From Rhodococcus phenolicus (GTDB lineage Bacteria; Actinomycetota; Actinomycetes; Mycobacteriales; Mycobacteriaceae): a stretch of DNA of 64,000 nucleotides. The DNA lies in contig NZ_LRRH01000051.1 in NCBI RefSeq assembly GCF_001646785.1, positions 1-64,000 of the forward strand. Direction: 5' to 3'. Both the position numbers and the translations under genes were made by a program. The notes beneath the pieces were generated by a model, which had not been told where the DNA came from, searched no databases, and saw only the letters and a list, made by a program, of their open reading frames with translations. Each line of letters starts with the position of its first letter. Position 1 is the first letter of the stretch. Below are positions 10,592-19,157 of the stretch, piece by piece.

Positions 10592-10685
10592 CAGGTGCTC
10601 CTGCTCTCCATTCTGCGGCGACGCAGAGGTCCCCGTATCCAGAATCCTCGCGCGTCGCACGAAGATGACGCGATGAGGATAGCGG

Positions 10686-10691
10686 TAGGGT
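10686..10691 (+). promoter_or_regulatory. -10 element for leaderless tex
   Basis: TAGGGT ends 8 nt before the GTG at 10700. This spacing places the transcript start at or next to the start codon. Confidence 0.5.
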
Positions 10692-10699
10692 TCGACGGC

Positions 10700-13078
10700 G
10701 TGACGACTGCTCTCAAGACCGTTAATCAGCGCCTCGCCGAGGAACTCGACGTCCGGGAGAATCAGGTGGCCGCAGCGGTCGACCTGCTCGACGGCGGAGC
10801 GACGGTGCCGTTCATCGCGCGGTACCGCAAAGAAGTGACCGGCGGCCTCGACGACGCCCAGCTGCGACAGCTCGACGAGCGGCTGCGTTATCTGCGCGAA
10901 CTCGACGAGCGCCGCGCCGCGATCCTCGAATCGATCGACGGACAGGGCAAGCTCGACGACACCCTGCGTGGGCAGATCATGCTCGCCGACACCAAGGCGC
11001 GGCTCGAGGACATCTACCTTCCGTTCAAGCCCAAGCGGCGCACCAAGGCCCAGATCGCGCGGGAAGCCGGGCACGAACCGGTCGCCGACGCACTCTTCGG
11101 GAACCCGAGCACCGACCCTGCCGGATACACCGCCGAGCAGCTCGACGGGGCCCGCGCGATCCTCGTCGAACGGTTCGCCGAGGACGCCGATCTCGTCGGG
11201 GAACTGCGTGAGGCCATGTGGTCGCGTGGCCGGCTGGTCTCGGCCGTGCGCCCGGGCAAGGAGACCGACGGGGCGAAGTTCGCCGATTACTTCGAATTCT
11301 CCGAGCCGTTCGCGGACCTGCCGTCGCACCGCATCCTGGCGGTACTGCGCGGCGAGAAGGAAGAAGTGCTGAGCCTGACCCTCGAACCGGACAGCGACGA
11401 ACCGCAGCCGGGGGAACGCACGTACTTCGAGGGTCGCATCGCCGCCCGCTTCGGCATCGCCGACCAGGGCCGCCCCGCCGACAAGTGGCTGCTCGACACC
11501 GTGCGCTGGGCGTGGCGTACCAAACTGCTCGTCTCGCTCGGCCTCGACACCCGGATGCGGCTGCGGCAGTCCGCCGAGCAGGACGCCGTCGACGTGTTCG
11601 CCGCGAACCTGCGCGATCTGCTGCTCGCCGCACCCGCCGGCACCCGCCCGACGATGGGCCTGGACCCCGGATTCCGGACCGGCACGAAGGTCGCGGTCGT
11701 CGACGCCACCGGGAAGGTCGTCGACCACACCACGATCTATCCGCACCAGCCGCACAACAAGTGGGATCAGGCGCTCGCCACGATCGCCGGGCTGATCGCG
11801 AAGCACGGCGTCGAACTCGTCGCGATCGGCAACGGCACCGCGTCACGCGAGACGGACGCGCTCGCCACCGAGCTGATCGCCCGGTCCGGCACGGCGAACC
11901 TGACGAAGATCGTGGTGTCCGAAGCCGGTGCCTCCGTGTACTCGGCGTCCGCGTACGCCTCGCAGGAACTGCCCGACCTGGACGTGTCGATCCGCGGCGC
12001 GGTGTCCATCGCCCGGCGCCTGCAGGATCCGCTCGCCGAACTCGTCAAGATCGACCCGAAGTCGATCGGTGTCGGCCAGTACCAGCACGATGTGTCCGAG
12101 ACCCTGCTGGCCCGGTCGCTCGGAGCCGTCGTCGAGGACGCGGTGAACGCGGTCGGCGTGGACGTGAACACCGCGTCCGTGCCGCTTCTCGCGCGCGTCT
12201 CGGGCATCGCCGGTTCGCTCGCCGAGAGCATCGTCGCGCATCGTGATCAGAACGGCCCGTTCCGCACCCGGGCGGCGCTCAAGGACGTCGCGCGGCTCGG
12301 CCCGAAGGCGTTCGAACAGTGCGCGGGCTTCCTGCGCATCCCCAACGGCGACGATCCGCTCGACAGTTCCGCGGTACACCCGGAGGCCTACCCGGTGGTG
12401 CGGCGCATCGTCGACCGCACCGGCAGCACCGTCCGGGACCTGATCGGCAACACCACCGTGCTGCGGGCGGTGCGTCCCGCCGAGTTCGTCGACGACCGGT
12501 TCGGCCTGCCGACGGTCACCGACATCATCGCCGAACTCGAGAAACCGGGCCGCGACCCGCGGCCGGAGTTCAAGACCGCGACGTTCGCGGCCGGCGTCGA
12601 AAAGGTCGCCGATCTGAAGCCGGGCATGGTGCTCGAGGGTGTGGTCACCAACGTCGCCGCGTTCGGTGCGTTCGTCGACGTGGGCGTCCATCAGGACGGT
12701 CTGGTGCACGTGTCGGCGATGTCGCGCAGCTTCGTCAAGGACCCGCACGACGTCGTCAAGTCCGGTGAGGTCGTCAAGGTCAAGGTGCTCGACGTGGACG
12801 TACCGCGTCAGCGCATCAGCCTCACGCTGCGTCTGGACGACGAGATCGCCGCCGGCGACGGCAACGGTGGCTCGGCGCCGTCCGCGCGCGGGGGAGCCCG
12901 GCCCGGTGGGCAGCAGCGCCGCAACTCGCGGCAGGGCGGTGCACCTCAGGGCGGTGCACCTCAGGGCGGTGCGACTCGGGGCGGTGGCCGGCAGGGGTCG
13001 CGGGATCGCCGCTCGGATTCGGCACCGGCGTCGGGATCGATGGCCGACGCACTGCGCCGCGCCGGATTCGGGAAGTGA
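10700..13078 (+). CDS. tex: Transcription accessory protein Tex
   Basis: Tex is a nucleic-acid-binding protein of the RNA polymerase/ribosome interface. The order is an N-terminal helical Tex domain, a YqgF/RNase H-like domain from about residue 317 (TMGLDPGFRTGTKVAVVD), helix-hairpin-helix motifs, an S1 domain at about 640-712 (MVLEGVVTNVAAFGAFVDVG), then a Gly/Gln/Ala-rich tail. Upstream in-frame ATGs exist (10595, 10673), but the GTG at 10700 follows a good -10 and gives the family N-terminus, so a leaderless start is preferred. The length is 792 aa. It is divergent from the lppW-type gene. Confidence 0.93.
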   Translation: MTTALKTVNQRLAEELDVRENQVAAAVDLLDGGATVPFIARYRKEVTGGLDDAQLRQLDERLRYLRELDERRAAILESIDGQGKLDDTLRGQIMLADTKARLEDIYLPFKPKRRTKAQIAREAGHEPVADALFGNPSTDPAGYTAEQLDGARAILVERFAEDADLVGELREAMWSRGRLVSAVRPGKETDGAKFADYFEFSEPFADLPSHRILAVLRGEKEEVLSLTLEPDSDEPQPGERTYFEGRIAARFGIADQGRPADKWLLDTVRWAWRTKLLVSLGLDTRMRLRQSAEQDAVDVFAANLRDLLLAAPAGTRPTMGLDPGFRTGTKVAVVDATGKVVDHTTIYPHQPHNKWDQALATIAGLIAKHGVELVAIGNGTASRETDALATELIARSGTANLTKIVVSEAGASVYSASAYASQELPDLDVSIRGAVSIARRLQDPLAELVKIDPKSIGVGQYQHDVSETLLARSLGAVVEDAVNAVGVDVNTASVPLLARVSGIAGSLAESIVAHRDQNGPFRTRAALKDVARLGPKAFEQCAGFLRIPNGDDPLDSSAVHPEAYPVVRRIVDRTGSTVRDLIGNTTVLRAVRPAEFVDDRFGLPTVTDIIAELEKPGRDPRPEFKTATFAAGVEKVADLKPGMVLEGVVTNVAAFGAFVDVGVHQDGLVHVSAMSRSFVKDPHDVVKSGEVVKVKVLDVDVPRQRISLTLRLDDEIAAGDGNGGSAPSARGGARPGGQQRRNSRQGGAPQGGAPQGGATRGGGRQGSRDRRSDSAPASGSMADALRRAGFGK
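12932..12976 (+). repeat. 15-bp tandem repeat in the tex tail
   Basis: Three copies of CAGGGCGGTGCACCT (the third diverged) encode QGGAP repeats in the disordered C-terminal tail. The unit keeps the frame. Confidence 0.8.
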
Positions 13079-13166
13079 CCGGACGATCCGCGGACCGGGG
13101 TTCGCGTCGGGTCTCCGGCGCGGCCCCGGCCTGACATGCTGGGGGCATGCGGTCGACGGTGACGCC

Positions 13167-14072
13167 ATGAGCGAGTGGCTCCGGCACGAGATCATCGACA
13201 GGGGACGGCTGCCGCTGCTGTTCTTCCTGCTGGGGTTTCTCGCTGCGTTCCTGTTCATCCGGTTCAGCGTGCGGCTCATCCGCGCTCAGGTGCGATGGTG
13301 GCCCGGAAACGTCACGCCGGGCGGGCAGCACGTGCACCACGTCGTGTTCGGTGTGGTCACCATGGTGATCTCCGGTGGTGCGCTCATCGCTGTCTACGAG
13401 AACGGCGGTCAGATCACCGGTGCCGTGCTGGCAACGTTGTTCGGGATCGGTGCCGCCCTGACCCTCGACGAGTTCGCGCTGATCTTCTACCTGAACGACG
13501 TGTACTGGGAGGAGGAGGGCCGGGTCTCGGTCGACGCGGTCTTCGTCGCCCTGGCCGTCACCGGTCTGGTGCTGCTGGGCCTGCAGCCGCTCGAGCTGGC
13601 CGACGTGACCGATTTCCACGAGAGCACTTCGTGGGGTGTGCGCGCGGGCATCGTCGCAACGTCGCTGGTCAACCTGGTGATGGCAGCGATCGTGCTGCTC
13701 AAGGGGAAGATCTGGACGGGTCTGATCGGCCTGTTCTTCCTGCCGCTGCTGCTCGTCGGCGCGATCCGCCTGTCACGCCCGGGAGCCCCGTGGGCCCGGT
13801 GGCGCTACCAGGGCAGACCTCGCAAGATGCGCCGGTCCGTCGCACGTGAACGACGCTATCGGCGGCCGATGATCCGGGCGAAGATCTTCGTGCAGGACCT
13901 CGTCGCCGGGCAGCCGACGCTCGACACCGTGCGCGACAGCATGGAGCATTCGCGAGTCGCCGCGGAGGCCGAACTCGATCGCACCGTGCATCCGGCACCC
14001 CCGCCGATTTCATCGACCGGGGTTGCGTCTGGCACAATTGACGGGCTGCCCGGATCGGGCACGCCTACCTGA
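13167..14072 (+). CDS. Conserved actinobacterial membrane protein of unknown function
   Basis: This 301-residue protein has about six predicted membrane segments. The first ([17 protein letters not shown]) starts near residue 16. Then come a conserved-looking polar/His motif QHVHHVVFG, a segment [16 protein letters not shown] with a Glu-rich loop, and an Arg-rich cytoplasmic tail ([13 protein letters not shown]). I do not recognise a function. The His-His motif next to the membrane could bind metal or a cofactor, but that is only a guess. It is 94 bp after tex and its 3' end contains the rplS promoter element. Confidence 0.7.
   Translation: MSEWLRHEIIDRGRLPLLFFLLGFLAAFLFIRFSVRLIRAQVRWWPGNVTPGGQHVHHVVFGVVTMVISGGALIAVYENGGQITGAVLATLFGIGAALTLDEFALIFYLNDVYWEEEGRVSVDAVFVALAVTGLVLLGLQPLELADVTDFHESTSWGVRAGIVATSLVNLVMAAIVLLKGKIWTGLIGLFFLPLLLVGAIRLSRPGAPWARWRYQGRPRKMRRSVARERRYRRPMIRAKIFVQDLVAGQPTLDTVRDSMEHSRVAAEAELDRTVHPAPPPISSTGVASGTIDGLPGSGTPT
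14030..14038 (+). promoter_or_regulatory. Extended -10 element upstream of rplS
   Basis: TGGCACAAT lies inside the 3' end of the upstream membrane-protein gene and about 120 nt before rplS, implying a long 5' leader. No convincing -35 is visible. Confidence 0.4.
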
Positions 14073-14157
14073 CCTGGGTACGAACCAGTCGAGCCCCGCC
14101 CGTACGGCGGCCGCCGCTCGGTTCCTCTGCTCGAGCGAACAAGAGGATGAACTACCG

Positions 14158-14499
14158 ATGAACACCCTGGACTTTCTGGACGCCAAGTCCCTGCGCGACG
14201 ACATCCCGGAGTTCCGCGCCGGTGACACGCTGAACGTGCACGTCAAGGTTATCGAGGGCTCGAAGGAGCGCGTGCAGGTCTTCAAGGGCGTCGTGATCCG
14301 GCGTCAGGGCGGCGGTGTCCGCGAGACCTTCACCGTGCGCAAGGTGTCGTTCGGCGTCGGCGTCGAGCGGACCTTCCCGGTTCACAGCCCCAACCTCGCC
14401 AAGATCGAGGTCGTCACCCGCGGTGACGTGCGTCGCGCCAAGCTGTACTACCTGCGCGACCTGCGCGGCAAGGCCGCCAAGATCAAGGAAAAGCGCTGA
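14158..14499 (+). CDS. rplS: 50S ribosomal protein L19
   Basis: L19 lies at the 30S-50S interface. The 113-residue product begins [19 protein letters not shown] and has the family core [20 protein letters not shown] and [24 protein letters not shown] is the ribosome-binding region. The gene has its own candidate promoter and is followed by a strong terminator, so it is probably transcribed alone. Confidence 0.97.
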   Translation: MNTLDFLDAKSLRDDIPEFRAGDTLNVHVKVIEGSKERVQVFKGVVIRRQGGGVRETFTVRKVSFGVGVERTFPVHSPNLAKIEVVTRGDVRRAKLYYLRDLRGKAAKIKEKR

Positions 14500-14529
14500 G
14501 CGCTCACGCCTGATCTCCACAGGTTCACG

Positions 14530-14565
14530 CGAAGCCCGGTCCGGACGTTCCCGGACCGGGCTTCG
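14530..14565 (+). terminator. Terminator after rplS
   Basis: A perfect 15-bp stem, CGAAGCCCGGTCCGG / CCGGACCGGGCTTCG, with a 6-nt loop lies 30 bp after the rplS stop. There is no T run, as is common in actinobacteria. Confidence 0.8.
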
Positions 14566-14624
14566 TGCCCTCTGTGACGCCCGTACATCAGTGGTGTCCG
14601 CGCAGCCGAGCGGATCCCAGAGGC

Positions 14625-14630
14625 TAATCT
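14625..14630 (+). promoter_or_regulatory. -10 element for leaderless lepB
   Basis: TAATCT ends 6 nt before the GTG start of lepB at 14637. The transcript should begin at the start codon. Confidence 0.55.
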
Positions 14631-14636
14631 GGGTCG

Positions 14637-15461
14637 GTGGCAGAAACACCGCAGGATCCGGCCGTGCCGGAGTCGCAGGCCGTCCCCGCCGAGCGGGGGC
14701 CCCGGCACCGAGGGAACACCGGTTCCCACGAGCGGAAGGAATCGGGGGACACCAAGAAGCAGAAGTCGTTCTGGCGCGAACTGCCACTGCTCATCGTCGT
14801 CGCGCTCGTTCTGAGCTTCCTCCTCCAGACGTTCATCGCAAGGGTCTACCTGATCCCGTCGGAATCGATGGAACCGACACTGCACGGATGCCCGGGGTGT
14901 ACCGGCGACCGCATCGTCGTGGAGAAGCTCAGCTACCGGTTCCAGGAACCGCGGCCCGGTGATGTCATCGTCTTCAAGGGGCCGGATTCCTGGTCCACCG
15001 GATACGTGTCGACCCGCTCGGACAATGTCGTGATCCGCGGCATCCAGGAGGTCGGATCGCTGGTGGGCCTGGTCCCGCCGGACGAGAACGATCTCGTCAA
15101 GCGGGTCATCGCCGTCGGCGGGCAGACCGTCGAATGCTGCGACGACCAGGGCCGCGTCCTCGTCGACGGGAAACCGCTCGACGAGCCGTACATCAAGATG
15201 GACTTCCCGTTCACCCCGGGCGTGCTCACGTGCGAGACCGAGATGAAGTCCGGCCGGTGCTTCGGCCCGGTCACCGTGCCCGAGGGTCACGTGTGGGTGA
15301 TGGGTGACAACCGCAGCAACTCCGCGGATTCGCGCTATCACGTCGGCGATGAGAACCAGGGCACCATTCCGTTGGACAATGTGATCGGAAAGGCCCGCAT
15401 GATCGTGCTGCCGCCCGGTCGCTGGGGCATGATCGACTCGCCGGAGATCCAGACATCGTGA
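14637..15461 (+). CDS. lepB: Signal peptidase I
   Basis: LepB removes signal peptides from exported proteins. The first ~45 residues are polar and cytoplasmic, followed by one membrane anchor ([20 protein letters not shown], 49-68). The catalytic Ser77 lies in PSESMEPTL and the general base Lys155 in [11 protein letters not shown]; box E is [18 protein letters not shown] motif at 85-88 just after the serine is notable, and a second Cys pair occurs at the CCDDQG loop. The length is 274 aa. The stop overlaps the rnhB start by 4 nt. Confidence 0.96.
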   Translation: MAETPQDPAVPESQAVPAERGPRHRGNTGSHERKESGDTKKQKSFWRELPLLIVVALVLSFLLQTFIARVYLIPSESMEPTLHGCPGCTGDRIVVEKLSYRFQEPRPGDVIVFKGPDSWSTGYVSTRSDNVVIRGIQEVGSLVGLVPPDENDLVKRVIAVGGQTVECCDDQGRVLVDGKPLDEPYIKMDFPFTPGVLTCETEMKSGRCFGPVTVPEGHVWVMGDNRSNSADSRYHVGDENQGTIPLDNVIGKARMIVLPPGRWGMIDSPEIQTS

Positions 15462-16156
15462 ACCGTTGGCCACCCCGTCCCGTCGTCCGCAGGTCCTCGG
15501 GCCTGTGGACGATGGAAACGACGCTGACCCGCTGCGGGCTCGGGCCCGTCGCCGGTGTCGACGAGGCCGGCCGCGGTGCCTGCGCCGGGCCGTTGGTCAT
15601 CGCGGCATGTGTCCTCGGGCCGAAACCGCATCCCTCCCTGGCGCGGCTCGACGACTCGAAGAAGCTCACCGAGAAGGCACGCGAGGAGCTGTACCCGATC
15701 ATCCGGCGCCGCGCGGTCGCGTCGAGCGTCGTCGTGGTTCCCGCCGCGGAGGTCGACGCGATCGGTGTGCACGTGGCGAACATCGAAGGCATGCGGCGCG
15801 CGGTCGCGGGACTGGCTACTCCGCTCGGATACGTCCTCACCGACGGTTTCCGGGTCCCGGGCCTGCCGGCGGCGTCGCTGCCGGTGATCGGTGGGGACGC
15901 CGCTGCCGCCTGTATCGCCGCCGCGAGTGTGCTCGCGAAGGTCACTCGTGACCGGATGATGATCGAACTCGACGACGAACTGCCCGGCTACGGGTTCGCC
16001 GTGCACAAGGGCTACAGCACCGCCGTTCACATGGCTGCGTTGCACGAGCTGGGGCCGAGTCACGAGCACCGGCGGTCCTGGGCGAACGTCGAGTCGGTTG
16101 TCGTCGCGCGGTCGAAGGCACGACGATTCGATTCCGACGAGGCCGATGCGGGATGA
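15458..16156 (+). CDS. rnhB: Ribonuclease HII
   Basis: RNase HII cleaves RNA in RNA-DNA hybrids, including misincorporated ribonucleotides. Catalytic acids are visible in [19 protein letters not shown] (Asp35, Glu36), and the family block [15 protein letters not shown] follows. An in-frame GTG at 15458 overlaps the lepB stop (GTGA), giving 232 aa. An internal ATG (METTLTRCG, residue 19) would remove a poorly conserved N-terminus and is an alternative start. Confidence 0.95.
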   Translation: MNRWPPRPVVRRSSGLWTMETTLTRCGLGPVAGVDEAGRGACAGPLVIAACVLGPKPHPSLARLDDSKKLTEKAREELYPIIRRRAVASSVVVVPAAEVDAIGVHVANIEGMRRAVAGLATPLGYVLTDGFRVPGLPAASLPVIGGDAAAACIAAASVLAKVTRDRMMIELDDELPGYGFAVHKGYSTAVHMAALHELGPSHEHRRSWANVESVVVARSKARRFDSDEADAG

Positions 16157-16193
16157 TGGCAGCACAAACCAGAACGGGAGGACACCGAGACCG

Positions 16194-16508
16194 ATGAGTG
16201 CCGAGGATCTCGAGAAGTACGAAACCGAGATGGAACTCTCGCTTTACCGGGAGTACCGGGACATCGTCGGTCAGTTCGCGTACGTGGTGGAGACCGAGCG
16301 CCGCTTCTACCTGGCGAACGCCGTCGAGCTGATCCCGCAGAACGTGGGCGGTGAGGTGTATTTCGAGGTGCGCATGTCGGACGCATGGGTGTGGGACATG
16401 TACCGTCCCGCCCGCTTCGTCAAGCACGTCCGGGTCATCACGTTCAAGGACGTCAACATCGAAGAACTGGACAAGCCGGAACTGCGGCTACCCGACAAGC
16501 TGGGCTGA
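16194..16508 (+). CDS. DUF2469 family protein
   Basis: This small acidic protein (104 aa) begins MSAEDLEKYETEMELSLYRE and ends LPDKLG. It is a highly conserved actinobacterial family always found just after rnhB and has no established function. ACGGGAGGAC precedes the ATG by about 8 nt. There is no membrane segment or signal peptide. It closes the lepB-rnhB transcription unit. Confidence 0.9.
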   Translation: MSAEDLEKYETEMELSLYREYRDIVGQFAYVVETERRFYLANAVELIPQNVGGEVYFEVRMSDAWVWDMYRPARFVKHVRVITFKDVNIEELDKPELRLPDKLG

Positions 16509-16528
16509 GGTCCGCGCGCTGGTCCCGC

Positions 16529-16621
16529 GGGATCCGCCTGGTGCCGCGGAACCCCGGAGAGTCCGCGGTGCCGCGACCCGTGGCCGGGGGCGTGCCCGGC
16601 AGTGGCGCACCAGCGGATCCC
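16529..16621. other. Long-range inverted repeat between convergent genes
   Basis: GGGATCCGCCTGGTGC (16529-16544) pairs with GCACCAGCGGATCCC (16607-16621) with a single bulge. Further pairing occurs inside (CGCGGA/TCCGCG). It lies between the DUF2469 gene and the oppositely oriented dehydrogenase gene and may be a bidirectional terminator or the remnant of a structured element. Confidence 0.55.
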
Positions 16622-16641
16622 GGCGTTCACGGAGGCGTCGA

Positions 16642-17709
16642 TCACCGGTGCGAGCCGGGCATGACGCCGCGCGGCAGTACGAGCTGCAGGTCGTTGTAGG
16701 TGACGATGCCCGGAGCGGCAGCGACGACGGCGGGGATGGCGTTGATCGCCGGCATCGCGGTCATGATGTGGCCGAGCACCATGAATTCCTCGAGCGTGGT
16801 CGCCTCGAAGTCCGGTGGGGGCAGGAACCCCACCTTCATCGTGACGGTCGGCCGCCCGGCGACCTCGATGACCCATCCGTCCTGGTCGACGACCCAGTCC
16901 GGCTCCAGCGTCCGGCCCTTTCGCCAGCGTACCGTCAGTTCGACGCGGGTCGTGCCGTCGAGGATGCCCTTCCAGCTCACGTACACGCCGGCCACGCAGC
17001 CCGCGGGAATGGTCCACGAGCCGAGATCGAGATCCTCGGTGGTCTGTGCGTACTCGGCGTCGCAGCGCACCTCGTCGAACTCCACGCCCAGCGCGTCGCC
17101 GATCATCCGGACCGCCTCGCCGAACACGCCGGTGCCGTGCGCGGTCATCGCGGGTAGATCGGGGTTGTCGATCGGCTGACCGAATCCGACCGGTTTCTCG
17201 GTGTCCGGCGAATCGTAGAACGTCGTGTCGGCCGCCTCGTTGACCGTGATCCTGTCGACCCGGTCGCAGATTCCCGCGGCCACCACAGCCAGCTGATCGA
17301 CGAACCCGGGGCTGATCCCCGAACCGAACATCGTCGACCCGCCCCGGATACAGGCGGCCATGAGGCGGTCGCGGCCCTCGCCCTGGTTGTGCCCCGTGAT
17401 GAAGCATGCCGTGGACACCACGTTCACGCCTGCGGACAGGATGCGCTCCAGTTCCCCGACGTCGATCCACATCGGGTTGTACACCACGACATCGGGTTTC
17501 AGTGCCAGCAACTCGTCGACAGAATCCGTGGCCCGGATGCCGAGCGGGGCAGTGCCGGCGAGCTCGCCGGCGTCACGGCCGACCTTGTCCGGTGACCAGG
17601 CAAAACAGCCGACCAGTTCGTAGGCCGGATTTGCGGCGATGGCGGCCACCGAGCTCTTGCCGACATTGCCGGTGGTCCACTGGACCACCCGAAAGGGTGT
17701 CTGCGCCAT
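16642..17709 (-). CDS. NAD(P)-dependent dehydrogenase, dihydrodipicolinate reductase-like
   Basis: This 355-residue protein has an N-terminal Rossmann fold (FRVVQWTTGNVGKSS) and a DapB-like C-terminal half. Related proteins are numerous in mycobacteria and rhodococci and are annotated as dihydrodipicolinate-reductase-like or amine (2,4-diaminopentanoate) dehydrogenase-like. The true DapB signature is absent, so lysine synthesis is unlikely and the substrate is unknown. It is divergent from a TetR gene, with an 18-bp palindrome in the 103-bp gap, so control by that TetR is likely. Confidence 0.75.
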   Translation of the reverse strand: MAQTPFRVVQWTTGNVGKSSVAAIAANPAYELVGCFAWSPDKVGRDAGELAGTAPLGIRATDSVDELLALKPDVVVYNPMWIDVGELERILSAGVNVVSTACFITGHNQGEGRDRLMAACIRGGSTMFGSGISPGFVDQLAVVAAGICDRVDRITVNEAADTTFYDSPDTEKPVGFGQPIDNPDLPAMTAHGTGVFGEAVRMIGDALGVEFDEVRCDAEYAQTTEDLDLGSWTIPAGCVAGVYVSWKGILDGTTRVELTVRWRKGRTLEPDWVVDQDGWVIEVAGRPTVTMKVGFLPPPDFEATTLEEFMVLGHIMTAMPAINAIPAVVAAAPGIVTYNDLQLVLPRGVMPGSHR

Positions 17710-17733
17710 AGATTCTCCCCGATGTGAACGAGA

Positions 17734-17751
17734 TTCTCACGAGCGTGAGAA
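17734..17751. promoter_or_regulatory. Palindromic operator between dehydrogenase and TetR genes
   Basis: TTCTCACG-AG-CGTGAGAA is a perfect 8+8 inverted repeat 25 bp upstream of the dehydrogenase ATG. Its position in the divergent gap fits a TetR-family operator that controls both genes. Confidence 0.65.
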
Positions 17752-17799
17752 ATGTAACACGGCAGGTGCGGCCAGGCCAGGCTCGATGCGGGCGGCTAC

Positions 17800-17805
17800 T
17801 ACACT
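17800..17805 (+). promoter_or_regulatory. -10 element for leaderless tetR-family gene
   Basis: TACACT ends 7 nt before the GTG at 17813, implying a leaderless transcript. Confidence 0.5.
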
Positions 17806-17812
17806 GCAACCC

Positions 17813-18499
17813 GTGGCTGACAGGACCGGTACCGTAGGCGACCGGGCGCGTACCGGTGGGCGCCGTCGCGGGCGGCCTCCCCGGCTCAGCCGCGACCGGA
17901 TCGTGGCGGCGGCACGAAGCCTGCCTCCGCAGGAACTGACGATGCAGGCGGTCGCCGATGTGCTGGGCGTCGACAGGTCGGCGGTCAACTACTACGTGGG
18001 AGACCGCGACGGCCTGCTCGAGATCGTCGTCGCCGACCTGTTCGAGGAGCGGCTACGGCAGGTGACCCTGCCCGATGACGAGGACTGGCGCGAACTGTTG
18101 TGCGCCTACGGAAACGCGATCCTGGACGGGGCGCTACGGCTCGGTGTCGCCGCCACGTACTTCCGGCTCGACGGGGCCGGTGGCGCAGCGGGGCTCGCGT
18201 TGGCCGAACGGGTACTGGGAACGCTCGCGCAGGCCGGATTCACCGCCGCCGACGCCGGCCGGATCCTGGCGCTGATCGCGGGCCTCGCGTTCTCGGCTGC
18301 GCGCACCGCCGCGACGATGCCGGGGACACGCGTCCATCCGCAGACACCCATCGCCGCGGAAGCCCTGAAGGACCGCGGCGGCGACTACCCCTTGCTGTGT
18401 CGCGTTGTCGCCGAACGGGAATCGGAGGACGCGGTCCAGCGAGACTTCGAGTTCGGCCTGCGGGTCGTCGTCGCCGGACTCGACCGCATGCTCGGCTGA
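17813..18499 (+). CDS. TetR-family transcriptional regulator
   Basis: This 228-residue regulator has an N-terminal TetR helix-turn-helix: LSRDRIVAAARSL, then MQAVADVLGVDRSAVNYYVG. The ligand-binding domain is all-helical. A basic GGRRRGRPPR stretch precedes the HTH. An ATG at 17786 is in frame, but the GTG at 17813 sits 7 nt after a -10, so it is preferred. The gene faces away from the DapB-like dehydrogenase, and the palindrome between them is the likely operator. Confidence 0.85.
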   Translation: MADRTGTVGDRARTGGRRRGRPPRLSRDRIVAAARSLPPQELTMQAVADVLGVDRSAVNYYVGDRDGLLEIVVADLFEERLRQVTLPDDEDWRELLCAYGNAILDGALRLGVAATYFRLDGAGGAAGLALAERVLGTLAQAGFTAADAGRILALIAGLAFSAARTAATMPGTRVHPQTPIAAEALKDRGGDYPLLCRVVAERESEDAVQRDFEFGLRVVVAGLDRMLG

Positions 18500-18800
18500 C
18501 GCCCGTCGCGACCACACGGCACTCACCCACCTGGGGGCCGCCGGCCAGGTGGGCGCCGCATCCGGTGCCGCGTGCGATCCGCGGACCGGGACGCCGCGCA
18601 GTTGTACAACTGCACGTGAGATCGGAGGAACCGACGGCCGTACCAGATCCCTCCGACGCGGCACCCGCCACCGGACGGCCGGGCCGCGAGTCTGTCCACA
18701 GCCGGACGATTCATCCACAGATTCGGCCGATTCCCGCGTCGCGCCTTCCGCATCGCCCACCGGGGGCCGCAGAGTGGGGGCACGTAGGGGAGGAGCGCGG
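18500..18800. other. 301-bp non-coding gap before yraN
   Basis: No convincing gene is seen. The gap holds a perfect 16-bp palindrome (18598-18613), two TGTCCACA/CATCCACA elements resembling DnaA boxes (18692-18700, 18711-18719), and the yraN ribosome-binding site GGGGAGGAG. Confidence 0.6.
18598..18613. promoter_or_regulatory. 16-bp perfect palindrome upstream of yraN
   Basis: GCAGTTGTACAACTGC is self-complementary over its full length. It lies 188 bp before yraN and 98 bp after the TetR stop and resembles a dimeric regulator site; the regulator is unknown. Confidence 0.5.
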
Positions 18801-19157
18801 ATGGGACGCAATCAACAGTTGGGGGCGCTCGGGGAGGACCTGGCCGCCGAATTTCTCGAATCCATCGGAATGACGGTGCTCGAACGCAATTGGCGATGCC
18901 GCTACGGTGAGCTCGATCTCATCGCGCGAGACGGCGCGGTGCTGGTGTTCGTCGAGGTCAAGACTCGCACCGGCTTCGGATACGGCAGCCCCGCCGAAGC
19001 GGTGACGCCGGCGAAGGCCGATCGGATCCGCCGTCTCGCCGGTCTGTGGCTGACCGAACAGCAGACACGATGGCGCCGTATCCGCGTCGACGTCGTGACC
19101 GTGCTGGTCGTCGACGGAAACGCACCCATGATCACGCATCTGAAGCAGGTGCTGTGA
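18801..19157 (+). CDS. yraN: YraN/UPF0102 family endonuclease-like protein
   Basis: This 118-residue protein has the PD-(D/E)XK nuclease-like core GELDLIARDGAVLVFVEVKTR preceded by GALGEDLAAEFL. The family is found in nearly all bacteria, often beside comM and dprA as here. Its biological role is not settled, though DNA processing is likely. The start is well supported by GGGGAGGAG. The stop overlaps the comM ATG by one base. Confidence 0.92.
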   Translation: MGRNQQLGALGEDLAAEFLESIGMTVLERNWRCRYGELDLIARDGAVLVFVEVKTRTGFGYGSPAEAVTPAKADRIRRLAGLWLTEQQTRWRRIRVDVVTVLVVDGNAPMITHLKQVL

